A stretch of DNA of 64,000 nucleotides from Triatoma infestans (taxonomy: Eukaryota > Arthropoda > Insecta > Hemiptera > Reduviidae): assembly GCA_011037195.1 (NCBI GenBank), contig JAAEAF010004368.1, positions 91,628 to 155,627 on the forward strand, given 5' to 3'. A program made the position numbers and the translations under genes. The notes under the pieces were generated by a model. It did not search any database, was not told the DNA's origin, and saw only the letters and a list, made by a program, of their open reading frames with translations. This document shows, in pieces, positions 1 to 12,012 of this stretch (its first letter is position 1; each line of letters opens with the position of its first letter).

Positions 1-256
1 CGTGCGAGCTTGTGCGACCTTGGTTAGGTTGGCGACCAGTGATTCAGGTCAGTGGCCAGATTTGGTCGCCCATCGGCGACTTTCAAAGACCAGGTGGCTT
101 CTGTTCAATGGACAGGGCTTTATCGTGTTTGTCTTTGATACCTTTGTATTGAAAAGGCAGCGGCCTGCCGTGGGGCCACTAGTTATAAATTATTCTTTCC
201 TTTTGTTATATTTTGTAAAGGCTTTGACATTGCTTTAACATTGCTATGTCATAACA
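1..256 (-). mobile_element. LTR-1, partial, cut by the window edge
   Basis: Reverse-strand copy of the LTR seen in full at 19865-20574 and 63193-63899. Shared landmarks, read on the minus strand, are the start TGTTATGACAT, the block ACTAGTGGCC, a stretch about a token TGACCTAAATC region and GTGCGACC. It is more diverged than the other two. Its outer end at 256 abuts Rep1k sequence (GTGTCAAATTTTCG), so it inserted into a Rep1k copy whose first ~35 bases are displaced outside the window. No coding potential. Confidence 0.75.
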
Positions 257-1222
257 GTGTCAAATTTTCGACATCGAGTTTTCACCAGAAATATTCGTTT
301 TGAGGTCCCCTGAGACCCAAAAAGTAGTTTTTAGAAATGGTGTGTGTGTGTGTGTGTGGTGTGTGTGTGTATTTGAACAGTACAGCTCAAGAACGAAAAA
401 TCGTAGAAAGTTCAAACTTGATATTCCATTTAGGTATCACCATGCGATCCAACAGTAAGTCATCTGTCAAAATTCCTCAACCGGAAGTACCACTTGACTG
501 AATTTTTTTTTTTTTCACTTTTTTGTGATTTTCTCAAAAATAGCTCCGACGATTTTCTTTAAACTTGGCAGATCAAATACACACATACAAAAATCTACAA
601 CTTTTATTTGAAACATTTCTCTGGACAAATTCATTTGAGGGCACTTTTAGTGGAGAGGTAAGGTTAGGTTTGCCTCTAAAGTGGTATTTCAGTTCACTGT
701 ACAATTCTGTCATCTAAATAATATTAAATAGAATTAAATGTGTTGTTGAAATTCCAAGTTTAAAAAAAAAAAAAACATCAGATGACCGGAAATGTGTTTT
801 TACTGAAATGTATTTTTCACTTCTCTGGTATTTTCTCAAAAACGGCTTTAAACTAGGAATGTGAACTACACAAATAAAGAGCTACAAGTTTTATTTGAAA
901 TATTTCTTCTGGTAAAGTCATTTAAGTGGGATTTTGGTGAAGGGGTATTATATTTTTCTCTAACGTGCCATCATAGTTGATTACACAATTCTACCAACCA
1001 AACAGAATTAATTAGAAATAAATAGATGTCCAAAATTCCGAGTTTCAACAAAAATTAATAAACCGGAAGTGCGCTTTTACTGATCAGTTTTTTTTTTTTT
1101 TTTTTTTCAGTTTTCGACGAACTTCACACTATAAAATTTGTCAATTATTGGTACAATAACTATAAAGTTTGTCAATTACAATTTTGAAACTAGAAAGTTG
1201 TGTGAATGTATCACACCAGATT
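257..1222 (+). repeat. Rep1k copy A
   Basis: Member of the dominant ~1 kb repeat. In order: the ATCGAGTTTTCACC block, a (TG)n tract at about 341-371, the conserved GAACGAAAAATCGTAGAAAG block, then modules containing ACCGGAAGT, GATTTTCTCAAAAA and TTCATTT..GGG runs, and the 3' end TCACACCAGATT. The 5' hairpin end is missing because LTR-1 interrupts it. No long ORF; short ORFs over the TG tract only encode VCVC-type runs. Class unknown. Confidence 0.8.
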
Positions 1223-2171
1223 GTTTCTTTATATTTATTGCGATTGTGTTTGGTTAAAAATCATTCTGCCGAAAGAATTTTAACCAAAGAAAAAAAAAAG
1301 GGAACGGTTATTCTTGAAAACAGCTCCAATGTTTATTTTTTAGAATTCGCGTACATTATCTCTAACATTTAACTATAATTTTCAGTACTGTCTTGACTTT
1401 TGTCGTGTTCATGGGTAAAGTTTCTAACTCTTTACGTGCAGTTTGTTCAGCTAGTTTGATGTTATTAGTTAGTTATTGAGAAAAAAATCGCTCTTTTTTT
1501 ATATTCAACTTTTTTTAACGTGCTTTTTTTTTATGCTGCTTGTTTGGTTGTAAATAACATTATTTTTAATTTAGTTCTTAAGGACACTTTGTGACATTTT
1601 GCCTAATAGTATTATTTTTTCTAATAATTCTGCGATTTGTTGAATCTAAACTTACGACTGAATCACTAAATGTTTGTAGGAAACGTAAAAAAGGAAAAAA
1701 ACTATTTGGAAATTACCAGGCGTACAGATAAAATAATTTTGCATCTCTATTATACAAGGAAAGCAATGGATGAAGACCTTCCACTACCTACTGTAATTAA
1801 AACGAATGTCCTAAAAAAAAATCCTGAATGGATTCCTTCAATAGTTGTATACAGTTACATCAAGGATCACGGTGCATCTTCAAAAGCACTGAGATCTGCA
1901 TGTAAAACAAGATTCTGATTTAAAATATAGAGGTTATAGAATTCTTTTTCCTTGATAAGTGTAAAGAGGACTATAAAAAAAAAAATTATACAAGTAGTTA
2001 CTTCTGCTAAACTGAAGTATCACATGTGCACACCTGCGAATGAATAAAAATATATACAATGATTTTTGGAAATACCTCTTCGAAATATGCCACCGAACGT
2101 CGTTTGTAAAGAAATCAACCACGATTTGACAAAAATATTTAGTTTGTTAAGATTATGCAGATTTTATATAA
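1223..2171. other. AT-rich stretch without assigned gene
   Basis: No recognised element. It holds one 82-codon plus-strand ORF at 1670-1918 (MFVGNVKKEK..., ending SACKTRF), lysine-rich, preceded by a possible splice acceptor (TTTGTAG at 1674-1680). I do not recognise the protein and see no domain. It could be chance or a decayed exon. Confidence 0.35.
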
Positions 2172-3176
2172 AAAAAAATCTGGTGTGAAACACTCACACA
2201 ACTTTCTCTTACTCCTGTTCTCAAAATTATAATTGACAAATGTTATAGTTTGTGTACCAAATATAACGAAATACGTCGAAAACTGAAAAAGCTGTTCAGT
2301 AAAAGCGCCCTTCCGGATTACGAATTTTCTTAAAACTTGGAATTTCGGCCATCTATTTATTTCTAATTAATTTTGTTTGGATGATAGAATTGTATAATCA
2401 ACTATGATACCACTTTTGGGGGAAGCTGTAATCCCATCCCTTCCCCTAAAAGTGCCCTTAAATGAATTTAATACTTAAAAGTATTAAATAAAAGATGTTG
2501 ATCTTTGCATTTTTTGTTGTGTACTAAAGATTCAAGAAAATCGTCGGAGCCAATTTTGAGAAAATCGCGAAAAAATGAAAAAAATCATTTAGTAAAGTGT
2601 TAAAACAAACACACTTCCGGTTATCCTGTTTTTTTTTTTAAACTCGGAATTTCAACAATATATTTTATTTCTAATTAACATTATTTAGATGACAGAATTG
2701 TCTAATAAACTGAAATAGCAGTTAAGAAGAAAACCTAACCTCACCCCTCCCCCGGAAGTGCCCTTAAATGAATTTTCCTGGAGAAACATTTCATATAAAA
2801 GATGTAGCTCATTGTATATGTAGTTGATATGCCAAGTTTAAAGAAAATCTTCGGAGCCATTTTTGAGAAAATCGCAAAAACGTAAAAAAAACAACTAGTA
2901 AAGTAGTATTTCCGGTTAAGGAATATTGACAGATAACGCACAGTCAGATCCCATGGTGATACCTAAACGTAATATCAAGTTTGAATTTATACGATTTTTC
3001 ATTTTTGAGCTATGCTGTTCACATATATCACACACACACAGACCATTTGCTAAAAACCACTTTTTTGGACTCAGGGGACCTCAAAACGGATATTTCCGGT
3101 GAAAACTCGATATCGAAAATTTGACACGATACAATACTTCCTCTTACTAGGAGTAAGAGAAAGTAAAAAAAAAAAG
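2172..3176 (-). repeat. Rep1k copy B
   Basis: Near-complete reverse copy. It starts (as the element's 3' end) at AATCTGGTGTGAAACACTC and ends with GGAGTAAGAGAAAGT at about 3151-3165. Module boundaries are visible by the CTTCCGGTTA motif at about 2616 and 2908. The C-rich complement of the G-rich run lies at 2742-2757. Non-coding. Confidence 0.85.
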
Positions 3177-4293
3177 ACTGTTCAAATAATTAAGTACCCC
3201 CAGATTTCATTGTCACTTTTGACAATTCATTCAATATCAATGATGTAATCGCCAGTAATAAAGTAGGCAGGCGGCTGTGCCATTAGGTGGTAGCATTATA
3301 AAAACTTTTCTGGGATTACTCAGTCTACTGTCTAGATAGAACTGAGCCTCTTATTACAAACTACTCTGAAAAATTAATCCTATTACTATGGCAGATGTTA
3401 AATGAATTGAGTTAATAAGTTCTCAAATATATCATTAAATCAGCCCAATATATGAATTTGCATTAGAAAAACTATTCAATGGTCATTCTTAATGGAAACT
3501 GGATTACATTCTGAGCTTGTCCATTGGATTAGAGAGATATAACAGGATATTACAAGGAAATTAAAGAGTCTGCCTGACGAAGGAATACTTCATGTGGGTA
3601 GTACCAATCTATCAGCAGTCTAAAACATTTCTAATAACTTGTTAATGGACATAACATTGTTAATGTGAAAGTGACATTGATTTGAAATTATGATTACTTT
3701 AAACCATCATTTCTATGCAAAATAGTGAGGAAATTTTTAAACTAAGTTCGCTTGTTAGTTCCAGTTTTCAACAGAATATCCATATTCATGGTATGTGATT
3801 TTTTACTGTATCAAACAAGTGTTAATACTGCTATGTTATAAACACTTATCTAAGTAGAACATGTTAAAAAAGTTATAATTTAAATGAAATCAAAAAGATC
3901 GCAATATTTCTAAGATTTTATCTGTCGTAGCATGCTTATTTTGGTAGCTTCTGACCGGTTTCAAATACATCGTCTGATTTAGGCTATCAAATAGTGAGTG
4001 AGATGAGAATCCGAACCGGTCAGCAACTGGATATTTAATTTCTGGAATCATTTCCCTTTGCACACTAGTTGAATCGTTTACAACCAACTTAATTGTGCCA
4101 AGTGTTCTCCAATTATTTAGTGCTAGTTTTTTTTTTTTTATTAATTACTCTGCTGCAAATTTGCATATAATAATTCATCACATAGTAATAATCATGACCG
4201 TGCGGGCGGTTGTGAAGGTTGTGCCCCTCATAAAGACGCCTCATCAAGATGATCGCTTTATCGCCAAGATAATAGTAATTTTCTACCACAATT
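3177..4293. other. Unassigned AT-rich spacer with a foldback-end remnant
   Basis: No gene seen. At 3951-3976 the minus strand carries a decayed version of the CTGATGA..GAAACCGGTC motif found at other foldback ends in this window, so a foldback remnant probably lies here. Nothing else is recognised. Confidence 0.4.
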
Positions 4294-5286
4294 TAAAAAA
4301 ATCTGGTCACACAACTTCTCTTACTCCAGTTTTCAAAATTATAATTAACAGATTTTATAGTTTGTGTACCAAATTTAATGAAATTCATCGAAAACTGAAA
4401 AAACTGTTCAGTAAAAGCGCACTTCCAGTTTACTAATTTCCTTGAAACTTGGAATTTTGGCCATCTATTTATTTCTAATTAATTTTGTTTGGATGATAGA
4501 ATTGTATAATCAACTATGATAGTACTTTAGGGAAATACATAACCTCACCCGTCCTCTAAAAGTACCCTTAAATGATTTTTCCCACAGAAATGTTATAAAT
4601 AAAAGTTGTAGATCTTTGTAGGTGTAGTTTATATATAATGTTTCAAGAAAATCGTTGTAGCCATTTTTGAGAAAATTGCGAAAAAGTGAAAGAATCATTT
4701 AGTAAAATGGTAAAGTAAACGCACTTCCGGTTATCCGATTTTTTTTTTAAACTCGGAATTTCAACAACAGATTCAATTGTGATTACCATCATTTAGATGG
4801 CAGAATTGTCTAATAACCTGAAACAGCACTTTAGATGAAAACCTAACCCCACCGCTTCCCCAGAAGTGCCCTTAAATGAATTTTCCCAGAGAAATGTTTC
4901 TAATAAAAGTTGTAGCTCTTTGTACGTGTAGTTGATGTAAAAATGTTTGAAGAAAATCGTCCGAGCCATTTTTGAATAAGCCGCAAAAAAGTAAAAAAAA
5001 AAGCAACCAGTAAAGTGGTACTTTCAGTTGAGGAATTTTGACAGATAACGTATAGTCAGATCCGCTGGTGATACCTTAAATGGAATATCAAGTCTCAACT
5101 TTCAGCGGTTTTTCGTTTTTGAGCTATGCTGTCCACATATACATACACGCACACACAGACCATTTGCTAAAAACCACTTTTTTGGATTCAGGGGACCTCA
5201 AAACGGATATTTCTGGTAATAACTCGATATCGAAAATTTGACAGGATTACAATACTTCCTCTTATTAGGAGTAAGAAAGTAAAAAA
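4294..5286 (-). repeat. Rep1k copy C
   Basis: Reverse copy, 3' end at ATCTGGTCACACAAC and 5' end at TTAGGAGTAAGAAAGT. Contains two full modules (CTTCCGGTTATC at about 4725) and a short CA tract at about 5140-5158. Non-coding. Confidence 0.85.
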
Positions 5287-5349
5287 GTATTTACATTTCC
5301 AAATCTAAATCATGTTAAAAACTCTTACCTACAATTAAATTTTTTTTTT

Positions 5350-5770
5350 TTTTTAAATATAAGAGGACTACTTATTACTTTTTCTTCCCGATTAAAAAAA
5401 GCCACTGCGATTGTACCAAATTTTTGAAATCACCGGACTTATCGTCCGTATATTTTTAGCGAATGGTTTTTAATATGTTTGTCAAAATATCAGTCAATTA
5501 TCGCAAAGACGAAAAATCACAGGAAGATCCACTTTTATATGCATTTTAGGTATCAACGACAACATCCACTCTCAGTCGGTCAAAATCCACTATCACACCT
5601 GAAGACACGACTTTATCGAAATTTGTTGAGATTTTCTCGAAAACATCTCCCACAATTTATTTTTCTTTAAACATCATATGCTGTTTATACCCATAAATGC
5701 CTATCACTTTTATGTAAAAACACTTTTCTAAGATAATTTATTTTGGACAATTCTGGGGAGCTGCAACGAC
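5350..5770 (+). repeat. Decayed Rep1k-like sequence
   Basis: Recognisable only by blocks: a GACGAAAAATCACAGGAAG version of the conserved internal block, GGTATCAACG, and GATTTTCTCGAAAACATC followed by TTTCTTTAAAC. Much more diverged than copies A-E, which suggests an older subfamily. Confidence 0.55.
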
Positions 5771-6088
5771 GATTTAAATTTTAAACTCTAAAATTCTATT
5801 TAATTACATAATATATAGTTCCAATATGCAACATACAAGCACGGGCAACAATTTAGACATGCTATTTTAACACTCATTTGTAATTAAATTCGGAAAGTAC
5901 ACCAGGTAGGAAATAAAGAATAAAAATGACATCCTGAATGAAATTTTTCAATGGCACCAATTATACTTGCTTAATCAAAATTACCTATATTTTCTTTATG
6001 TTTCTATAAATAAAAGATTTCGAAACTAACTTTTTTGATTTCAAATTGGATCATATACAGTTTTAACGAATACTAGAAGTTGATTGCT

Positions 6089-7577
6089 TTTACTTTCTCT
6101 TAATCCTAGTAAGAGGAAGTATTGCAATCGAATCAAATTTTCGATATCGAGTTTTCACCGGAAAGGTCCGTTTTGAGGTCTTCTGAGTCCCGAAAAAGTG
6201 GTTTTTAGCAAATGGTCTGTGTGTATGTTTTTTTTTTTTATTTTTTTTTTTTATTTAACTTTATTTCAGCAAGTTCCACAAAAATGTATTACATTGCATG
6301 TATATCATATAACAAATCAATTTACGAAACATTTCTAATTGTTGATATATCAGAATATAACGTAATTAAATAAAAAAAGAAAGAAATTAAATAATAATTA
6401 CAAAATATACAAAACTTCTACAACACTGAAATAAACTAAAGTTCAAAGAATTTCAAAATTTATGTTATTAATAAATGCACAGAATTTTTGAATGCACTTG
6501 TACTCAGTAAGTATAGATTTATCGATGGGAGGCCAAAACTGATTCAAAACCACGTTGAAATGGCGGATGAGAGGTGCTCTGGCAGCCTCAAGGAGCGAGC
6601 AGTCAAGTATAAGGTGATCGACCGTCTGGAGCTGAGTTCCTGTTGGATCGCAGGGGCAAGTGGCGGAGCTTGTATGGTCAAAACGGGTTAAATAAGTTCG
6701 TGTGTGTGTGTGTGTACTGTGTGTGTGTCCGCGTCTGTATGTGTATGTGAATAGCATAAATCAAATACGAAAAACCGTAGAAAGTTGAAACATAATGCTA
6801 TGTTTAGGTACCACCATGGGATCTGGCGATACATTATCTGTCAAAATTCCCCAACCGGAAGTACCACTTTACTAGTTGTTTTTTTTACGTTTTTGCGATT
6901 TTCTCAAAACTTGGCATATCAACTAGATATACAAATCGCTACAAACTTTTATTTGAAATATTGCTCCGGGAAAATTCATTTAAGGGCACTTCTGTGGGAG
7001 GGGTGAGGTTAGGTTTTCATCTTAACTTCACTTTCAGATTATTAGACAACTCTGTCATCTAAATAATGTTAATTAGAATTAAATATGTTGTTGAAATTCC
7101 GTGTTAGAGAAAAATCGGATAACCGGAAGTGCGTTTGTTTTAACACTTTACTAAACGATTTTTTTTACGTTTTTGCGATTTTCTCAAAAATGGCTTCGAC
7201 AATTTTCTTGAAACATTGTATATAAACTAAACATGCAATGATCTACATCTTTTATTTAAAACATTTCTCTGGCAAAATTCATTTAAGGGCAATTTTTGGG
7301 GGAGGGGTAGGGTGACAGCTACCTCTAAAGTGGTATCATAGTCGATTATACTATTCTATCATCAAAACAAAATTAATTAGAAATAAATAGATGGCCAAAA
7401 TTCCGTGTTTTTAGGAAAATTAGTAAACCGGAAGTGCGCATTTACTGAGAAGAATTTTGTCAGTTTTTGACGAATTTCGTTATATTTGGTACACAAACTA
7501 TAACCATTGTCAATTATAATTTTGAGAAAATGAGTATGAGAAAGTTGTGTGGCTGTTTCAAACCAGATTTTTTTTTT
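6089..7577 (+). repeat. Rep1k copy D, interrupted by a LINE fragment
   Basis: Starts TTTACTTTCTCTTAATCC, ends TTTCAAACCAGATTTT. The LINE fragment at about 6226-6690 sits inside its TG-repeat region: GGTCTGTGTGTATG stands before the insert and TTCGTGTGTGTG after it. Without the insert the element is about 1.02 kb, the usual length. Confidence 0.8.
6226..6690 (-). pseudogene. LINE 3' end (LINE-H), RT-associated zinc-knuckle region
   Basis: The reverse strand encodes about 85 residues of the C-terminal region of a non-LTR retrotransposon polyprotein, including a CPCDPTGTQLQTVDH..LDC arrangement. This Cys/His pattern is typical of the tail that follows reverse transcriptase in arthropod LINEs. 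The reading frame runs into the T-rich (A-rich on its own strand) stretch at 6228-6255, taken as the poly(A) tail. 5'-truncated. The family cannot be named. The TSD cannot be read because the target is itself a (TG)n tract. Confidence 0.7.
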
Positions 7578-7797
7578 CATGAAAAATTATTATTGAATGA
7601 GAAACAACCGTGGAATACTCGCACAGATATTCAGTTTTGAATGTAGAGAAATTATCTGCCTCCTAGGTGCTACTTACCATTCCACTCCATATTACATATC
7701 TGGAGTCAGACCAATAATTTCGATAAATATGTGATACGGCCTAACATGAGATCAATTTATAGCTCTGTATGTTTACAATGAAACACTGAATGCAGAC

Positions 7798-8165
7798 AGA
7801 ACCATAATTTCTTAAGTGAAGTTCTCCCAGATCTGCTTGAAAACGTCCCTCAAGCACGTCGACAATTGTTGCACATTTAGCAAGATGGATGTCCATATAG
7901 TAATGCAAGGATATTAAGGCGTTATCTAAATCACACTTGCACATATATGTATTGGCACGCACAGTTCTGTGCTCCCCAGAACTGACGTCTTTGGATTACT
8001 TTCTCTGGGAATACCTAGAATACAAAATTTATGACAACTTAAACCCTTCCAACGCTGTAAAAGAATGAAAGAAAGAATTTCCTGAAGCCTGCGAAGAAAT
8101 CCGTCCTGATTATGTAATAATGCCGTCCAGAAAACTGGACAAAAAGGGCCATTATTCGTGCTTTA
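7798..8165 (+). pseudogene. Decayed DDE transposase, C-terminal half (Tc1/mariner-like type common in insects)
   Basis: Conceptual translation gives NFLSEVLPDLLENVPQ, then a stop, QDGCP (second catalytic Asp region), a degenerate stretch, a frameshift, then LTSLDYFLWEYLE (third catalytic Asp region) and FPEACEEIRPD. This order matches the C-terminal half of the insect transposase family whose N-terminal half occurs at 54952-55375 on the other strand. At least three stops or frameshifts show it is dead. No terminal inverted repeats were found around it. Family assignment rests on remembered conserved motifs. Confidence 0.65.
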
Positions 8166-8195
8166 TTTAATGATAGGACCTATTTTGAACAACAT

Positions 8196-8844
8196 ATGTG
8201 AATATGTTTTTGTGCCTTATTTGACTATAAACTCCAAAACAATGTAGAATAATAGCAACCAAAAAAAAAAGAGAATTTCCTACATTCTAAATTGAATATC
8301 TCAGCGAATTTTCAATGGGTTCTTCTCGTCCAACATATTTCATGAAAATACACTTCAAGAATTTTTTTTACAAGAAATATGAGGTCAAATTTTAAATAAC
8401 AAAAGTTGGTATCCAAATCTCTTTAATTTTACTGCTTAAAAATGAATAATTCATTACATATTTGGAATCCTTGAAATAATTAAGTAGAGTATTACCTGTG
8501 TACTTTCCAAGACAAGTGGTGCGTGTTAATTTTCAACCTTTATAATGATTTTAAATATATTGCTAAAATTCAAAATTTGTAGAAAACCAATTAACCAGAA
8601 TTGCAGATATATAAAATACGTTTGATTTTTTTTTTTAATTTTCTCAAAAACAGCTTGGAAGAATTTTTGTAAATTAAGAAATAATTTAATTGCGAGTTCT
8701 AGTGACCCCTGGCATGGTGGACACTGTTCTACAGACCTCTCCCAACTACCACCCTCCCTATAATCAAAAATGCTCTTCCGTTTAATGACAATATCGATAT
8801 ATTATCCAACCTGTATGTTACTTTATTTTACATTTTCCTCATTT
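8196..8844. other. Unassigned, with one arm of an inverted repeat
   Basis: No gene. Bases 8690-8756 (starting near AATTGCGAGTTCTAGTGACC) are repeated in inverse orientation at about 10296-10369. A decayed Rep1k module (TTTTCTCAAAAACAGC) lies at about 8638-8670. Confidence 0.5.
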
Positions 8845-9841
8845 TTTACTTTCTCTTACTTCCTAGTAAGAGGAAGTATTGTAATCGTGTCAAATTTTCG
8901 ATATCGAGTTTTCACCGGAAATATCCGTTTTGAGGTCCCCTGAGTCCAAAAAAGTGGTTTTTAGCAAATGGTCTGTGTGTGTGTGTCTGTGTGTGTGTAT
9001 GTATGTGAACAGCATAGCTCAAAAACGAAAAATCGTAGAAAGTTCAAACTTGATATTACGTTTAGGTATCACCATGGGATCTGACGGTGCGTTATGTGTC
9101 AATATTCCTCAACCGGAAGTACCACTTTACTAGTTGTTTTTTTTACGTTTTTGCAATTTTCTCAAAAATGGCTCCGAAGATTTTCTTTAAACTTGCTATA
9201 TCAACTACACATACAAAGAGCTACAACTTTTATTTGAAACATTTCTCCAGGAAAATTCATTTAAGGGCACTTCTGGGGGAGGGGTGGGGTTAGGTTTTCA
9301 TCTTAACTGCTGTTTCAGTATATTAGACAATTCTGTCATCTAAATAATGTTAATTAGAATTAAATATGTTGTTGAAATTCCGAGTTTGAAAAAAAATAGA
9401 TAACCGGAAGTGCGTTTTTACTGAAATATAATTTTCAGTTTTCTGGTATTTTCTCGAAAATGGCTCCAACGATTTTCTTTAAACCAGTGTTGTTAACTAT
9501 ACATATAAAGAGCTACAACTTTTATTTGAAACTTTTCCCCTGATAAATTCATTTAAGGGGACTTTTGGGGGAGGGGGGTATGTTTTTCTTTAAAATGCTA
9601 TCACAGTTGATTATACAATTCTGTCATCCAAATTGAAATAACTAGAAATTAATATAGACCCAAATTCCGAGTTTCAAGGAAATTAGTAAAACCGGACAGT
9701 TTTACTGGACAGTGTTTTCAGTTTTCGACGAAATTCGTTTTATATTTGGTACACAAATTATATAAATTTGTCAATTATAATTTTGAGAACTGGAGTAAGA
9801 GAAAGTTGTGTGAGTGTTTCACAGCAGATTTTTTTTTTTTT
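8845..9841 (+). repeat. Rep1k copy E, the best reference copy
   Basis: Complete. 5' hairpin end TTTTTACTTTCTCTTACTTC at 8845; TG tract 8974-9004; first module from ACCGGAAGTACCAC (about 9111), second from ACCGGAAGTGCG (about 9403); 3' end TTTCACAGCAGATT. The first module has the G-rich run GGGGGAGGGGTGGGG at about 9275, which could form a G-quadruplex. No ORF longer than about 68 codons. Confidence 0.9.
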
Positions 9842-10444
9842 ATCATTGTGTTCCGTTTTTCCAAGCTTGTTTACAATTCAATACAATATTTACATGTTTC
9901 TCATTTTATTTTTGTTCCATATTTTTTTTTTTTTTTTTTTTGTATTTTTTGTTCCCTCTTAACAACATTCATATCACACACATACTTAAAATACTGTAAA
10001 AAATTACGGTTAACTGTCCTATCGGTGCAAATTGTGTAAAGGTCAACTTATCGTATTAGGTCAGGCACAATAAATACACCTATTATTACTATTAATTTGG
10101 ACAGATGAGCTTTATAGACACATTTTATACAAATCACAAAATTATTTCAGGCATAAATTGTTTCTTTATTGCCTTGGGACATGTGTCGTGAAGCGCAAAG
10201 TAAAAATGTGTTTATTATTATTTAAATTGTTTCTTAGGATGTAATGAGAAGATCAAAGTATAATTCGATAGTATGGATTGCATTTGACTCTGTGATAGAA
10301 GGGTGGTAGTTTGGAGGGGCTAGAACAGTGTGCGCCATGACAGGGGTCACTAGAACTCACAATTACCCCACATTTTTTCAAAGCTCAAATTTGTAATATT
10401 ACACTTCAAGGTCTAATATAGAATTATCTATAGCCGCGGTCTTT
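9842..10444. other. T-rich and unassigned sequence
   Basis: Poly(T) runs to about 9940, then low-complexity sequence. The inverted partner of 8690-8756 lies at about 10296-10369. No gene seen. Confidence 0.5.
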
Positions 10445-10455
10445 TGGATTCCGAT

Positions 10456-11548
10456 TTTTTTTTTTTTTTTTTTTCTTTTGAAGGAGGGCCAATGCACTGC
10501 GACTTTTCGATCTATTGTGCTATGCCTCCTGAGTGCAGCAGGTTATTGCCCACAGCAATGAACATCCGTTCTACAAAACCTCCCCATCAGATTGAGATCC
10601 CTGAGGAATCCCAATACCCTGACAGGCTCTAGAGAGGGTATATCCCCCTCATCCACCTGGTAGCTACCTAGGTTCTTGAATTTTCTCTGAGTGGCAGCCT
10701 CGCAGTCGGTTAGGAGATTTTATGGAATTTCTTCCAATTCTCCATAGAATCTGCATGAGAATCTGTCACTTTCCAAACCCAGCTTCACCAGGTGTCCTCT
10801 AAGTAGGCAATACCCCGTGAGGAAACCCGGAAGAATACGGAACTTGTTCTTACTCAAACTCATGCAGGCCGCCGATCTCCGTTGGTTATAATTCCCCAGG
10901 CAGATCTTGGCCTGCCGCAAACCGGGGAGGGAGTACCAGAGTTGAGATCTCCTCGCCTCCTTCTCCTTCCTAAGTTCCTCCAACATAGATACTGATCGCT
11001 AACTCCACAAAAAGGTTCCGGCCCTAAAAGCGGGGTCGTTACCCCTATCTTGGCCAGGGCGTCCGCCATCTCATTTCCTTCAATGCCACCATGCCCCGGC
11101 ACCCACCAAAGGGTAACTTTATTCCTTCCGCCTAGGTTATTGAGTTTATCTAGGCATTCCCAGACCATTTTAGAGCTGATAACTGATGCACTCAATGCTC
11201 TAATGGCTGCTTGACAATCGGAAAGAATTACAATCTCCTGATTGCTATATCCCCTATCGAGGTTAAATTGAACGCATCTTCCAATAGCGTATATCTCCGC
11301 CTGGAAGATGCTGGGAAACTTACCCATGGGTTCCGAGTGTTTGATTCTTGGACCAATCACCCCCGTCCCAGTCCCCACGAGGGTCTTAGACCCATCAGTA
11401 TACCATTTAATGGCATGTTCCTTAATGCACAACAGAGCGGATCCTTCTCTCCACCCACTTTTAGTACCCAGCTTCACAGAGAAATTTTTAATGAAGCTGT
11501 ATTTCTTAATCATGCTATCTCTAGGGAGGTGCCATGTAAGGGGACCCA
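10456..11548 (-). pseudogene. 5'-truncated LINE-A with RNase H domain
   Basis: Non-LTR retrotransposon remnant on the minus strand. The longest frame (10860 to about 11548) encodes an RNase H domain: WYTDGSK (first Asp), FQAEIYAI (Glu), LSDCQAAIRAL (Asp), WWVPGHGGIEGNEMADALA (final His/Asp region). This domain degrades the RNA strand during reverse transcription and is typical of I-group LINEs. A second frame (10720-10986) continues the C-terminal region (LRKEKEARRSQLW...), so a frameshift lies near 10980. The 3' end carries a poly(A) tail, seen as T's at 10455-10473. An exact 11-bp duplication TGGATTCCGAT flanks it at 10445-10455 and 11549-11559. RT and endonuclease are missing. A decayed relative is at 32642-33000. 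Confidence 0.9.
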
Positions 11549-11559
11549 TGGATTCCGAT

Positions 11560-12012
11560 ACAAACACATTCTAGTATTTTTAGCAATTTGGGTTAATGAA
11601 TGTCTCCTCCATCAATATCTAAACATGTACCTTAATAAAGGCAACTGAAATTTTAGTAAAAAAGAAAATTTGTAATGTAATAACTGTAATTATTCCAGTA
11701 AGAGAATGTTGTTTCCTGTGTTTCACACCATATATTATTTCATAGGAGCACGGTAGGCGCTGGAATTTTATGTGAACAAAAGCGCCTCTTATCCAAGCAG
11801 CAGCCCTGGTACTAATAATAGCGAATCTTACTTCAAAAGTAATATATTTTCTTAAAAGCTTATTTAAGGAAATATTTAAGGTAATATAACATAAGCTTTC
11901 ATATTTAACGAATACATAGAAAATTACAGCATAAATTTTAGTTCTTCTTGCAAATTTCAGTGTTTAATTAAAATATTAAAAACTTTTTCATCTTTGAGAT
12001 ACCCCTTGCCAA
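11560..12012. other. Unassigned, with a Rep1k 3' terminus
   Basis: About 11680-11735 resembles the Rep1k 3' terminus (CAGTAAGAGAATGTTG then TTTCACACCATA). The remainder is not recognised. Confidence 0.45.

Noticed and set aside
6488..6691. 67-codon plus-strand ORF over the LINE-H fragment
   Set aside because: It is the antisense shadow of the zinc-knuckle frame on the minus strand.
8930..9133. Recurring short ORFs such as MRSPESKKVV..VCVCLCVC in Rep1k copies
   Set aside because: They read through the TG microsatellite and recur only because the DNA repeats; frames differ and break between copies. Not coding.
9290..9297. Insect telomere repeat TTAGG
   Set aside because: GGGGTTAGG occurs once per Rep1k module, never as a tandem TTAGG array.
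8845..9841. Rep1k as a standard Helitron
   Set aside because: There is a hairpin near the 3' end, but no CTRR terminus or clear A/T insertion site, and the 5' end is a second hairpin rather than TC.
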